This document shows, piece after piece, positions 54,850-63,113 of a stretch of 64,000 nucleotides of DNA (the first letter of the stretch is position 1; every line of letters starts with the position of its first letter). The DNA lies in the NCBI GenBank assembly GCA_016840085.1, contig JAEOTA010000022.1, positions 1 to 64,000 of the forward strand. The letters run 5' to 3'. Made by a program: the position numbers and the translations under genes. The notes under the pieces are model-generated. The model was given only the letters and a program-made list of their open reading frames with translations. It searched no databases and was not told where the DNA came from. Origin of the DNA: Promethearchaeota archaeon (GTDB taxonomy: Archaea; Asgardarchaeota; Lokiarchaeia; Sigyniarchaeales; SOKP01).

Positions 54850-55611
54850 ATGAAAGATAATAATGATGAATATTTTTACATTAATGGTCAACATTATGAT
54901 TATATGATCAAAAGCAGACAAGCTCATGATTCTATTCCTTTTTATGTAAGGTATGCAAAAATGTATGGTAGTCCAGTTCTCGAATTAGCTTGTGGGACTG
55001 GAAGAATTACCATTCCAATTGCAAAAGAAGGTTTATCGGTTATTGGATTAGATTTCTCAGAAAAAATGTTAGATCACGCAAAGCGAAAATCTAAAGAAAA
55101 TGATTTAGACATAGAATGGGTACAAGGAGATATGATTAATTTTAGCTTAAATAAGAAATTTTGTACTATAATAATGCCTGGTGCTGCGATGAATTGGATA
55201 GTTGACAATAAAAGTATGGAAAATTGTTTAATAAATGTAAGAAAGCATTTAAAACAGAATGGTCGATTTATTTTCGATGCATTTAATCCCGATTTAGATA
55301 TATTACAAAGAGAGGGTTCTAAAATTTATCCGATGTATGATTATCCAAATCCTGAGGGTGAAGGAACTGTTTTTGTAGCTGGAAGTAATAGTTATGATAA
55401 AGTTTCTCAAATAAACTATTTCAATTCATATTATAAATTTGAAGGCAAGGAAATTGTAAAAGAATTGAAACTTCGAATGTTTTTTCCACAAGAATTAGAT
55501 GCATTACTTTATTATAATGGTTTTATAATTGATAATAAATATGGTACTTTTAAGGAAGAACCGTTTAATTCAGATTCAAACCTCCAAATTATAATTTGTC
55601 ATAAGAATTAA
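54850..55611 (+). CDS. Class I SAM-dependent methyltransferase
   Basis: A 253-residue Rossmann methyltransferase. Motif I is VLELACGTGRITIPIAKEG (residues 43-61), the acidic SAM-ribose ligand is in VIGLDFSEKML, motif II is VQGDMINFSL and the later GRFIFDAFNPD strand matches the family. The late beta-hairpin region with LRMFFPQELDALLYYNGF is typical of UbiE/Methyltransf_25-like small-molecule enzymes. Substrate unknown. Divergent from hdrA with 267 bases between, and followed by the small gene and serS. Confidence 0.9.
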   Translation: MKDNNDEYFYINGQHYDYMIKSRQAHDSIPFYVRYAKMYGSPVLELACGTGRITIPIAKEGLSVIGLDFSEKMLDHAKRKSKENDLDIEWVQGDMINFSLNKKFCTIIMPGAAMNWIVDNKSMENCLINVRKHLKQNGRFIFDAFNPDLDILQREGSKIYPMYDYPNPEGEGTVFVAGSNSYDKVSQINYFNSYYKFEGKEIVKELKLRMFFPQELDALLYYNGFIIDNKYGTFKEEPFNSDSNLQIIICHKN

Positions 55612-55665
55612 ATAAATAATAACTTACTCGTGAAATTTTTTATTAAAAATTCATTACTACTTTTT

Positions 55666-55851
55666 ATGGCACAACAAGAAGAATCTAAAAAAGAAGAATT
55701 TGCTAAACAGTTTATGACAGAAGAAGGTTTAAAAGGTAAAGCAAGAAGGATTAAAATAATGAAAATTATTGATATGGTCGGTTACGATAAAGGAAAGATT
55801 AAAACAGCCTTAGCGCGCTCTACAATTACGGATAGGATTCAGCATGATTAA
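55666..55851 (+). CDS. Small 61-residue conserved-looking protein upstream of serS
   Basis: From ATG 55666 the protein is charged and helical (MAQQEESKKEEFAKQFM; GLKGKARRIKIMKIIDMVG), and ends in a basic/polar segment (LARSTITDRIQHD). A GTG start 12 codons earlier adds a hydrophobic leader and is less likely. Function unknown; serS begins 35 bases later. Confidence 0.55.
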   Translation: MAQQEESKKEEFAKQFMTEEGLKGKARRIKIMKIIDMVGYDKGKIKTALARSTITDRIQHD

Positions 55852-55886
55852 AGAGTATATTTTTAAAAAAAAGAAGGAGTTTTAGT

Positions 55887-57188
55887 ATGCTTGATATTGA
55901 ATTGTTTCGAAATAATTTCGATAAAATATTAGAGTCAGAGAAAAAAAGATTTAAAGATCCATCAAATGCAGAAAAGGTTCTTGAACATGATAGGAAATGG
56001 CGAGGAGCTATAAGTAAATATCAAGAACTAAAGCAAAAACATAATGAAACCTCTCGTCAAATCGGGGAATTTAAAAAAAATGGGAAAACTAAGGAAGCTG
56101 AGGAGGCCATAAGAGCTACAAAAGAATTGAAAGAACAAATAGATGAGTTAGAGCAACTAAAGCAAGAGTATTTTGAACAACGAGAAAAATATCGATATAT
56201 TGTAGGTAACCTGTTGCATGAATCAGTCCCAGTTGCCGAAACAGAAGAAAACAATGAAATTATTAGAACATTTGGGGAATTACCGAAATTTGATTTTACT
56301 CCTTTAAATCATGTCGAATTAATTGAAACTATTGATGGCGCAAACACTAAAAAAGCTGCTGAAGTTGTAGGATCACGATTTTATTATTTAAAAGGAGATT
56401 TAGTTTCACTTAATTTAGCTTTAATGAGATTTGCATTAGATTTTTTGGAAAAAAAAGGATATATTCCGCTATGGACACCCTTTTTCATCAAATATGAAGT
56501 TATAAAAGCTGCTGCGGAATTAGCTGATTTCGAAGAACAATTATACAAAATCCAAGATGAAGATTTATTTATGATTGCAACCTCTGAGCAAACGGTAGCA
56601 GCCTACCATTATGATGAAATTATAGAGCCTGAAAGATTGCCAATTAAATATGCTGGAATCTCTTCATGTTTTAGGAGAGAAGCCGGATCCCATGGTAAGG
56701 ATACACTAGGAATATTTAGAGTGCACAGGTTTGAAAAGGTTGAACAGTATGTTTTTTGTAAACCAGAAGAATCATGGGAATTTCACGAAGAATTAATTAA
56801 AAATGCTGAAGAAATTTACAAAAAATTAGAACTACCTTATAGAATTGTTAACATTGCATCTGGAGAATTAAATGATAATGCTGCAAAAAAATACGACCTA
56901 GAAGTATGGTTTCCCGCTTCAGAAGCTTATCGAGAATTGGTTAGCTGTAGTAATTGTACCGATTATCAAGCAAGAAAATTAAAAATTAGGATAGGAAAAG
57001 TAGGCACTAAGCAACCAAAAGAAATTTTACATACTTTAAATTCAACAGCAATAGCAACTGAACGGACCATTTGTTGTATATTAGAAAATTATCAAAATGA
57101 AGATCATTCAGTATCAATTCCGGTAGTACTTCAGAGATATATGAATGGTAAAAAAGTTATTAAAGCAATAAAACAAGAGGAAAAGTAA
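55887..57188 (+). CDS. serS: Seryl-tRNA synthetase
   Basis: A 433-residue class II SerRS. The N-terminal coiled coil (about residues 25-105, rich in K and E) grips the long variable arm of tRNA-Ser and tRNA-Sec. The catalytic core holds motif 1 around the PLWTPFF region, the serine-binding TSEQT, motif 2 FRREAGSHGKDTLGIFRVHR and motif 3 LNSTAIATERTICCILENY. It is the common bacterial/eukaryotic-type enzyme, not the rare methanogen form. A strong AAGGAG ribosome site precedes the ATG. In an organism that uses selenocysteine this enzyme also makes seryl-tRNA-Sec, the first step of Sec synthesis. The next gene starts two bases after its stop. Confidence 0.98.
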   Translation: MLDIELFRNNFDKILESEKKRFKDPSNAEKVLEHDRKWRGAISKYQELKQKHNETSRQIGEFKKNGKTKEAEEAIRATKELKEQIDELEQLKQEYFEQREKYRYIVGNLLHESVPVAETEENNEIIRTFGELPKFDFTPLNHVELIETIDGANTKKAAEVVGSRFYYLKGDLVSLNLALMRFALDFLEKKGYIPLWTPFFIKYEVIKAAAELADFEEQLYKIQDEDLFMIATSEQTVAAYHYDEIIEPERLPIKYAGISSCFRREAGSHGKDTLGIFRVHRFEKVEQYVFCKPEESWEFHEELIKNAEEIYKKLELPYRIVNIASGELNDNAAKKYDLEVWFPASEAYRELVSCSNCTDYQARKLKIRIGKVGTKQPKEILHTLNSTAIATERTICCILENYQNEDHSVSIPVVLQRYMNGKKVIKAIKQEEK

Positions 57189-57190
57189 GA

Positions 57191-58429
57191 ATGATAGAAA
57201 TTTCTTTAGAAGAATTTGAAGATTTTTTTAAAGACAGAATTAATTCCCAATTTGCTAAAATAAAGAAAGCAGCAAATAAATTCATACTGGATATTAAATC
57301 AAACATGATTGACATTAAAATTTGTATGGATCATTTTCTTGAAGTAGGAGAAGAAAAGATTGATGCGAAAGCTCAAAAGTCATTGCATTTTTTCATTGAT
57401 CGAATTAAAAAAGAGATTGATGAAGTTGAGATTCCTGAAAAAGAAATTAATTATGATAATCTAAATGATTTACTAAATTCTATAAAAAAGTTATTTCCTA
57501 TTATAAATGAAATAGCAAGGAAGTCATTACCTAAGTTTCAAAAAGAAGTTCAGTCCCAAATAAAAGAACTTAATTATATTACACGAAAACTTGGAAGTAA
57601 ACAAAAAACTTTGGATGATTTTTTAAGAAAGAAATATACTGGAGTCAAAGAAGCAGAAGATCTACTAAAAAGAATACCAAAAATATTTACTCTAAGGGAT
57701 AATATAGAAAAAGCGAAGATTGACCTAGATACATTCGAGAGTGAATGTGAACAAAAAAAGGAAGATCTTAATAATTTAAATTCAGAATTAATTAAACTTG
57801 AAAAAAATGAATTGTTTCGAAATCTTGAAACTGAGAAAAACACCTTGTTTCAATTAAGGTTAAAAATTAATGATGAAATAGGTTTTAAGAAAGCTTTAAA
57901 AAAATTAAAATTTGATTTGGAGAAAGGGACATACAATATCCCAAATATTGATTTGAATTATCTTAAAGAGTTTCTCAAAAGCCCTATAAAAATGTTGGTT
58001 GAAGAATCTGATAGAACTGATTTCCCAAAACTTTCCAGTTTAATGGTTCAATTACGTCATGCATTAGAAGAAAATAAATTAACTCTAAAATCTGAGACTA
58101 AAGAAAAGACCATTGATCAAATAAATGTTATTTTTGATGAGAAAAAATTACAGCAAGATATTGAGAATTATTTACAAATTAAAAAACGAATTGAAGAAAT
58201 TGAAAACAAAATTGATGATGCCGGCTTAGCTCGGAAATTAGAAGATATAAAAAATAATATATCTTCTACAACTGTAAAATTAGAACATGTAGAAGCAGAT
58301 TATAATCGAAAAAACAAAGATTATACAAGATATCTTAGTAATTTAAAAAGAGAGAGAGAGGAATTTCAAAGTGCAGTAGAGCAAATATTACAAGAACCAA
58401 TAAAAATTAATATCATTTTTTCGTTTTAA
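57191..58429 (+). CDS. Long coiled-coil protein co-transcribed with serS
   Basis: A 412-residue protein made almost wholly of charged helices with heptad spacing (for example KIKKAANKFILDIKSNMID; YLQIKKRIEEIENKIDDAG; KLEHVEADYNRKNKDYTRYL). No enzymatic motif, signal peptide or membrane helix. Its start lies two bases after the serS stop, so it is in the same operon. Could be a cytoskeletal or scaffolding protein; not recognised. Confidence 0.75.
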   Translation: MIEISLEEFEDFFKDRINSQFAKIKKAANKFILDIKSNMIDIKICMDHFLEVGEEKIDAKAQKSLHFFIDRIKKEIDEVEIPEKEINYDNLNDLLNSIKKLFPIINEIARKSLPKFQKEVQSQIKELNYITRKLGSKQKTLDDFLRKKYTGVKEAEDLLKRIPKIFTLRDNIEKAKIDLDTFESECEQKKEDLNNLNSELIKLEKNELFRNLETEKNTLFQLRLKINDEIGFKKALKKLKFDLEKGTYNIPNIDLNYLKEFLKSPIKMLVEESDRTDFPKLSSLMVQLRHALEENKLTLKSETKEKTIDQINVIFDEKKLQQDIENYLQIKKRIEEIENKIDDAGLARKLEDIKNNISSTTVKLEHVEADYNRKNKDYTRYLSNLKREREEFQSAVEQILQEPIKINIIFSF

Positions 58430-58451
58430 TGTCTTAGGGTCATCATAGATT

Positions 58452-59183
58452 CTACATTTTCTTTAAAATTTTGAATGCTCTATTATTAGTCGCACTTGTT
58501 TTCTTTATTCGTAATTTTAGATTTTCTTTTAAAAATTTAAATACTTCTTTATGTTTTAAATTAAAGATTTTTAAATATTGGTAAGCGAGAACTAAATCTT
58601 GGGTGATATCAATGTCAAAACCCGCTCGAAATGAATCATATATAGTTATTTTTTCAATACCTTTTTTAGAAGCATTTTCTAATAAAGCAACCAAGGAGGG
58701 AGTGGTTGGATCAGAAAAATAAGATGGAATTATATCGGGGGGATTTCTAGCTAGGATTGATACTCCGGCAGAATGAATGGCAGGACATACAACGAGCTGA
58801 TTTTTTTTTATAAGTGTGTTGATTTCATTAAAATTTTCAGCTGAAATTAAAATTAAATCTAAAAATGAAAAAATAGTTTGTTCAGCATGAAATTTATTAA
58901 TTGCAATATCATTAAGGTCTTTTATAACCATATCAAAAGATTTTGGAGGAGTTGTCAAATCTTCTTTGATTCCAATTAAGCCAAAATCATCTGAGATTTC
59001 CAATATTTCAGGAGTATTACAATATACAATTTTGTGGTCAAAAAAATTCACTTTTGCTAATATAGTGCCAAGATCTTTAAACATCGCAATAGTTAATTCT
59101 TTAAGTTGTTCGACTGTAAAACAGTCTCTAAGACGAGATTTTGTCCTCGTTAAAGGAGCTATAGGTATCAGTAAAGAACTCAT
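58452..59183 (-). CDS. cofC: 2-phospho-L-lactate guanylyltransferase (CofC), F420 synthesis
   Basis: A 243-residue nucleotidyltransferase. The N-terminus MSSLLIPIAPLTRTKSRLRD matches the family, with its PLTRTKSRL nucleotide loop, followed by the partial-sugar-phosphate fold (CNTPEILEISDDFGL) and a later PTTPSLVALLENASKKG region. The reaction joins 2-phospho-L-lactate (or phosphoenolpyruvate) to GTP to build F420. It supports F420 as an electron carrier here, in line with the FrhB-like protein upstream. Convergent with the coiled-coil gene. Confidence 0.85.
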   Translation of the reverse strand: MSSLLIPIAPLTRTKSRLRDCFTVEQLKELTIAMFKDLGTILAKVNFFDHKIVYCNTPEILEISDDFGLIGIKEDLTTPPKSFDMVIKDLNDIAINKFHAEQTIFSFLDLILISAENFNEINTLIKKNQLVVCPAIHSAGVSILARNPPDIIPSYFSDPTTPSLVALLENASKKGIEKITIYDSFRAGFDIDITQDLVLAYQYLKIFNLKHKEVFKFLKENLKLRIKKTSATNNRAFKILKKM

Positions 59184-59377
59184 ATTCCTTGTATAAATAG
59201 GTTTCTTCTAAATTCTTTATAATAATTTTAACATCAAAAATAAATTGCAATATTTAAGATTATTTAGTATCTATTTAAAACTATTTAAAAGTTGAATTGT
59301 TATACTCTTAAATACTTTATTAATGTTCTCACTTAGTTTTATTGAAGTCTAATAATTACTTTGTTTCGATAATTTCT

Positions 59378-59941
59378 TTATTTTAACTTATTTATAATCT
59401 GAATTGATAAATTCTCAAATGCTTCATTGACATTTTCATTTAATTTTGCAGAAGTTTCTATGTATTTAACTCCATATTTATCTGCTTTTTCCTTTGCTTT
59501 CTCAAAAAGAATTATTCTTTCTTGTTTCCTGTCAATCTTATTACCCACAATCATAAAAGGAATATCTCCACTAAGTTCGGTTAATTTTGTAATCCAAAAA
59601 TCGATATTATTAAATGATTCTGGGTTTAAAATATCATAAATTACAAATGCTCCTACAGCTTGTACGAAATAGTACTCGTTGGCAAATAAAGACTGTCGTT
59701 GCCCCCCAATATCCCAAAAATATAATTTAAAACCTTTTTCTTTAATATCCTTCTTTAGTTTAGGATTTTTAAGGTCTAACTGATCAATAATTTTTGTTAA
59801 ATCAATTTCTTTAATTAAGAAATTTGCCCCAATTGTTTGTTGATATTCCTCACTGAATTTATCATCAACATACCGAGCCAAAAGACTGGTTTTACCTACT
59901 CCCGCATCTCCACACAAGATGCATTTACCGCGGTAAGACAT
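59378..59941 (-). CDS. Ras/Arf-like small GTPase
   Basis: A 187-residue GTPase. G1 is GDAGVGKTS (residues 11-19), G2 Thr lies in QQTIGANF, G3 is WDIGGQ, G4 is NKID and G5 is ETSAK. WDIGGQ is closer to Arf/Sar-type DxGGQ than to the WDTAGQ of Ras/Rab; Arf-like proteins and Asgard small GTPases often show it. There is an insertion of about 20 residues between G2 and G3 (LDLKNPKLKKDIKEKG). The C-terminus (SIQIINKLK) has no CaaX cysteine, so lipid anchoring by prenylation is unlikely. Such GTPases are expanded in Asgard archaea, where their role in membrane dynamics is unproven. Monocistronic, divergent from nothing else in view. Confidence 0.95.
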   Translation of the reverse strand: MSYRGKCILCGDAGVGKTSLLARYVDDKFSEEYQQTIGANFLIKEIDLTKIIDQLDLKNPKLKKDIKEKGFKLYFWDIGGQRQSLFANEYYFVQAVGAFVIYDILNPESFNNIDFWITKLTELSGDIPFMIVGNKIDRKQERIILFEKAKEKADKYGVKYIETSAKLNENVNEAFENLSIQIINKLK

Positions 59942-60063
59942 TTCGCTTTTTCCCCTAATTTACTTTTAAAATAAATTAAATTATAAGTCTTAATTCTGAA
60001 TTTTTCTTTTTTTTATATTTCTAAAAATGTCAATCCAATTTATTTTTAATCATATTAAATAAT

Positions 60064-60909
60064 TTAATTTGTATAGGGTGCCTTTTTAGGTGCTAGTTGT
60101 ATAAGTTTACATTGGCTCGTTATAAAATATTTAAATAAGTGTTCGTAACCGATTAATTGTTTAGGTGCCCCGTTTTCTAACCATAATCCTGAAGTATATT
60201 CTGGAGCTTCTTTTACTTGATCTAAGGTAGTAAGAAGAAATTCGTTATCAGTTATTAATAAACCAAACGGTAAAACATTATCCCCTTCAATAGAATGAAT
60301 TGTGATGGAGATCTTCAGCAATTTTTTTATCTCTTCTTTTAAAACTTCATTATATTTCAATGCAATAACAACTTGAATATTAGATGAAAATTTTTTATTC
60401 CACAGTTCTCTTAATACCCAATCATATCCACCTAGTTCTTGCATGAGTAAATCAGGAGTAATAATAAAAAAAATCCTTACTTCTGCTGAACTAATTAGTT
60501 CCTTAATTTTTTTTCTAATTTTTGATCTCGAATTAATTGCCCAAACACGAGGTTCAGATTCTTCTGTACCTATTTCTAATTCACTTATAACTTTTTCTAA
60601 AACCAAAGTGTCATCTATCTTCTGTTTGTATTCTTCACGTATTACTTTAAAAATTCGCTCTATCGGTATTACCTGATAATTAGCTCCCCTCTTAATAGGT
60701 TCTTTCTGAATGAATCCTTTTTCAATCAACCTATTTAATGAATCATAAACTCGCGCGCGATCTACTCCTGAGTATTTTGCAATATCTGCTGGACTCAAAA
60801 TTTTATATTTACATAATGTTAATAAGACTTTAGAGTCATTTTTTGTGAACCCAAGGGATTGAAGGGCTTCCTCAATTTCCGGTGTTTGAAGTAATTTTTT
60901 GCTTGGCAT
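60064..60909 (-). CDS. TrmB-family transcriptional regulator
   Basis: A 281-residue regulator. The N-terminal winged helix (EEALQSLGFTKNDSKVLLTL, then SPADIAKYSGVDRARVYDSL) is the TrmB HTH that binds palindromic operators. The C-terminal part (HFFIITPDLLMQEL; LLTTLDQVKEAPEYTSGLWL) is the PLD-like/TrmB sugar-sensing domain seen in many archaea. It may control sugar or lipid genes and itself: an inverted repeat is located 42-63 bases upstream of the ATG. Ligand unknown. Confidence 0.9.
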   Translation of the reverse strand: MPSKKLLQTPEIEEALQSLGFTKNDSKVLLTLCKYKILSPADIAKYSGVDRARVYDSLNRLIEKGFIQKEPIKRGANYQVIPIERIFKVIREEYKQKIDDTLVLEKVISELEIGTEESEPRVWAINSRSKIRKKIKELISSAEVRIFFIITPDLLMQELGGYDWVLRELWNKKFSSNIQVVIALKYNEVLKEEIKKLLKISITIHSIEGDNVLPFGLLITDNEFLLTTLDQVKEAPEYTSGLWLENGAPKQLIGYEHLFKYFITSQCKLIQLAPKKAPYTN

Positions 60910-60950
60910 ATTTGGATTGTGTAAGAAAAATCAAATCCATGATATATATT

Positions 60951-60972
60951 TTGACTATATTACATTAGTCAA
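60951..60972. promoter_or_regulatory. Candidate TrmB operator
   Basis: TTGACTA and TAGTCAA, seven-base perfect arms separated by eight bases, next to the TATA-like ATATATAT on the upstream side of trmB. Size and position fit an autoregulatory operator. Confidence 0.55.
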
Positions 60973-61118
60973 GTAAGTTATATTTTAATCTTTTTTTTTA
61001 GAAAATTTAAAATTTGGATTAAAATGATTGAATCATTTTGATAATATTTTTTATTAAAATCAGTGTATCTTTTAATTGATAGCTAAATACGTATGCAATA
61101 TTAAAAAAAGAATAAATC

Positions 61119-61243
61119 GAGATTTCATTTAATAGAAGTTGTAATTTCAACAACTCTGTATTCCTTAAAAATTAAGCAATGTGTAATAATGGGCTAATCA
61201 ATTTTCGAAGAAAATATTGAATTATTAATAAAAGTGAAATCTC
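61119..61243. ncRNA. Candidate structured RNA or three-way junction
   Basis: GAGATTTCATTT (61119-61130) pairs with AAAGTGAAATCTC (61231-61243) to make a 12-base-pair closing stem with one bulge. Inside are two hairpins: AGTTGT/ACAACT (61137-61155) and CAATTTTC/GAAAATATTG (about 61197-61220). It lies between the divergent trmB and histone genes. Chance pairing is possible in AT-rich DNA. Confidence 0.3.
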
Positions 61244-61336
61244 AAAAAATTAAGGATTCAAGGCTTTATCTAATAAAAATCAACTTTTCGATTTTGTCGG
61301 AAAAATTATTTTAACATTAATAAATCGATCTGATCC

Positions 61337-61385
61337 TCGAATCAATATGATCTCTTATGAGAGATATGATCTCTCCTTGATTCGA
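61337..61385. promoter_or_regulatory. Nested palindromes upstream of the histone promoter
   Basis: An outer inverted repeat TCGAATCAA (61337-61345) / TTGATTCGA (61377-61385) encloses an inner perfect hairpin ATCTCT/AGAGAT (61350-61365). TATGATCTCT also occurs twice in direct orientation (61346-61355 and 61365-61374). The block ends ten bases before the TATA box. Good candidate for a repressor or activator binding site controlling histone level. Confidence 0.6.
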
Positions 61386-61394
61386 ATCATAACA

Positions 61395-61403
61395 TTTATA
61401 TAA
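61395..61403 (+). promoter_or_regulatory. TATA box of the histone gene
   Basis: TTTATATAA, an archaeal TATA element 71 bases before the ATG; start of transcription would fall near 61425, leaving a leader of about 45-50 bases with a GGAGG ribosome site at 61462-61466. Confidence 0.7.
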
Positions 61404-61473
61404 TAGAAATGTGTAGTAATACTTAATTAACATTTATTTTACAAAACAATAAAAAAATTGTGGAGGAATAAAA

Positions 61474-61707
61474 ATGGCTAAAAAGAAAGCTCCTGCGAAA
61501 AAATCTGAAGGATACATTGCGAAAGCACCTATAAGAAGATTAATGAAAAAAGAAGGCGCAGATCTAGTTGCTGCTGAAGCACTAGACAAATTGATTAACT
61601 TCTTAGAAACGAGTGCTGCTACAGCAACTAAAGACGCTATAAAGGTATGTAAAGCGGACAAACGGAAGAGAGTAACTGCCGCAGATATTCGCGCCGCAAC
61701 TCGCTAA
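61474..61707 (+). CDS. Archaeal histone with lysine-rich N-terminal tail
   Basis: A 77-residue histone-fold protein. The tail MAKKKAPAKKSEG is lysine/alanine-rich like eukaryotic histone tails and longer than in Methanothermus HMf. The fold follows: APIRRLMKKEGADLVAAEA, a central helix EALDKLINFLETSAATATKD, and the last loop-helix KADKRKRVTAADIRAATR with the conserved RVTAADI. It forms dimers and longer rods that wrap DNA. A strong ribosome site and a clear promoter suggest high expression. Oligo-T terminator overlaps the convergent small gene. Confidence 0.97.
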   Translation: MAKKKAPAKKSEGYIAKAPIRRLMKKEGADLVAAEALDKLINFLETSAATATKDAIKVCKADKRKRVTAADIRAATR

Positions 61708-61713
61708 ATATCC

Positions 61714-61950
61714 TTAGATTTTAAATACTAACGATAAATTCTTTTTTTTTTTTTCTTGATTTTCACCTATGGTGTCAAGCTCGATCTGAAAAGTGGGGGT
61801 AAATGTATCTGAGCTGTCGCTAAATATAGATTCTGGTGTATATTCATGATATTCGACAAATAACAGTTGTATTTGTTCTTTAAGGTGTCTATCAATATCG
61901 CCTTGTTTGGCTATTGTTTCCCAATATTCAGGGATCTTGATCTCAACCAT
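61714..61950 (-). CDS. Small acidic hypothetical protein
   Basis: A 78-residue acidic protein (HLKEQIQLLFVEYHEYTPES; FQIELDTIGENQEKKKKN) with no membrane segment. An AGGAGG ribosome site sits about 12 bases upstream of the ATG, which supports it as a real gene. Its 3' end overlaps the histone terminator on the opposite strand. Not recognised. Confidence 0.65.
   Translation of the reverse strand: MVEIKIPEYWETIAKQGDIDRHLKEQIQLLFVEYHEYTPESIFSDSSDTFTPTFQIELDTIGENQEKKKKNLSLVFKI
61742..61754 (+). terminator. Oligo-T terminator of the histone gene
   Basis: Thirteen T in a row about 35 bases after the histone stop codon. The same bases encode a lysine run at the end of the convergent small gene, so the two genes overlap in their 3' signals. 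Confidence 0.65.
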
Positions 61951-62186
61951 ATTTGTTATTTCCTCCTATTTTTCTTTTGGTAGTATGAATTATAAGAACG
62001 ATTGGGTATTTATATCCTAATAAATTTTGACTTAATTTACTTAAAACGCTCTAAGGTCTATTAGATAAATTTAAAAGTATAAAAAAATAAAGATTTAATT
62101 TGAATTGGAAAATTTTTTTTTCTTACTGATTGACATTCTACCAAGTTATTTTATATTTTAAATTGGAATTTATCTTTTCATGTTTA

Positions 62187-63047
62187 TTATGACTCAAATA
62201 AGTATTTTCTTCGTAATTTTATTTTAGCTTCAATCGCTTTATATATTATAAGGTAAATCCATGAGATAAAGACCCACATAATCCCAATAAGGGCATAGAT
62301 AGAGGGCGTGAACCACCAATATTCAGCTTTAATGAGATTAAGTCCGGGTAAAGTAAGTTGTGATATTAATATCCCAAAGACTATAAATGGTACTACCGTA
62401 AGTATTCCGATCAGAATGCCATATTTGAGGATATATCGTAATAATTCTTTAAGATCTATAGGGGTTCTATAAAGATAATCTATTAGTAATGCTGCGAAGA
62501 TAGGAATTGACACCAGAAATAAAGATAACACAATAAGAAAAATAACATAAAATACATGTAATACGGAATCAAGAATTCCTGGCGATTCTGGAGTTTTCTG
62601 AATATCAAGCACCTTAAACTGTATCATTAGAGGTGTATTGAAAGATTCATCGGTGCTGTTGCCATATGTCAACGCTGGCTTATTGGTAATATCATCAATT
62701 CCATCACGTTCTTGGTCAATACAACTATTCAACCAAATTATATCGCTTTTATAATGTAGTTTTTTTCCAAGTAAATTGTTATACAATCCTAAAATAAGTC
62801 CATCAGTCTGATTCTTTGTGATGGGAATCATTCTAACCCATAAAGTCTCATTATAAATAGGATCTGAGTAGCTATACAGCATACGCGCGTCAGATTCCCA
62901 GATAGTATAGTGAATCTGAACATTATCATATTTTCTAACTTTTTCTGGTATTGGTCTAGCGAAAATAGCAATAATAACGACAACCAAAACAACACTAATC
63001 AATATTATATTTCTAGTTCTTTTTGAAAGAGTAATATTTTTAGTCAT
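62187..63047 (-). CDS. Membrane protein with extracellular loop domain
   Basis: A 286-residue protein: an N-terminal membrane helix (NIILISVVLVVVIIAIFARP, residues 13-32), about 120 extracellular residues (KVRKYDNVQIHYTIWESDAR), and three or four more membrane helices at the C-terminal half (VFYVIFLIVLSLFLVSIPIF; YGILIGILTVVPFIVFGILI; YALIGIMWVFISWIYLIIYK), then a basic cytosolic tail. The outer part starts like FKBP-type or surface proteins (YDNVQIHYT), without enough to name it. It is preceded by the secreted-protein gene at 63114 on the same strand. Confidence 0.75.
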   Translation of the reverse strand: MTKNITLSKRTRNIILISVVLVVVIIAIFARPIPEKVRKYDNVQIHYTIWESDARMLYSYSDPIYNETLWVRMIPITKNQTDGLILGLYNNLLGKKLHYKSDIIWLNSCIDQERDGIDDITNKPALTYGNSTDESFNTPLMIQFKVLDIQKTPESPGILDSVLHVFYVIFLIVLSLFLVSIPIFAALLIDYLYRTPIDLKELLRYILKYGILIGILTVVPFIVFGILISQLTLPGLNLIKAEYWWFTPSIYALIGIMWVFISWIYLIIYKAIEAKIKLRRKYLFES

Positions 63048-63113
63048 TTGGTATATCTTTAGTTATTCTCAATAATATCTAATTAAAAATAAAATAAATA
63101 AAGAAAAAAAAAA

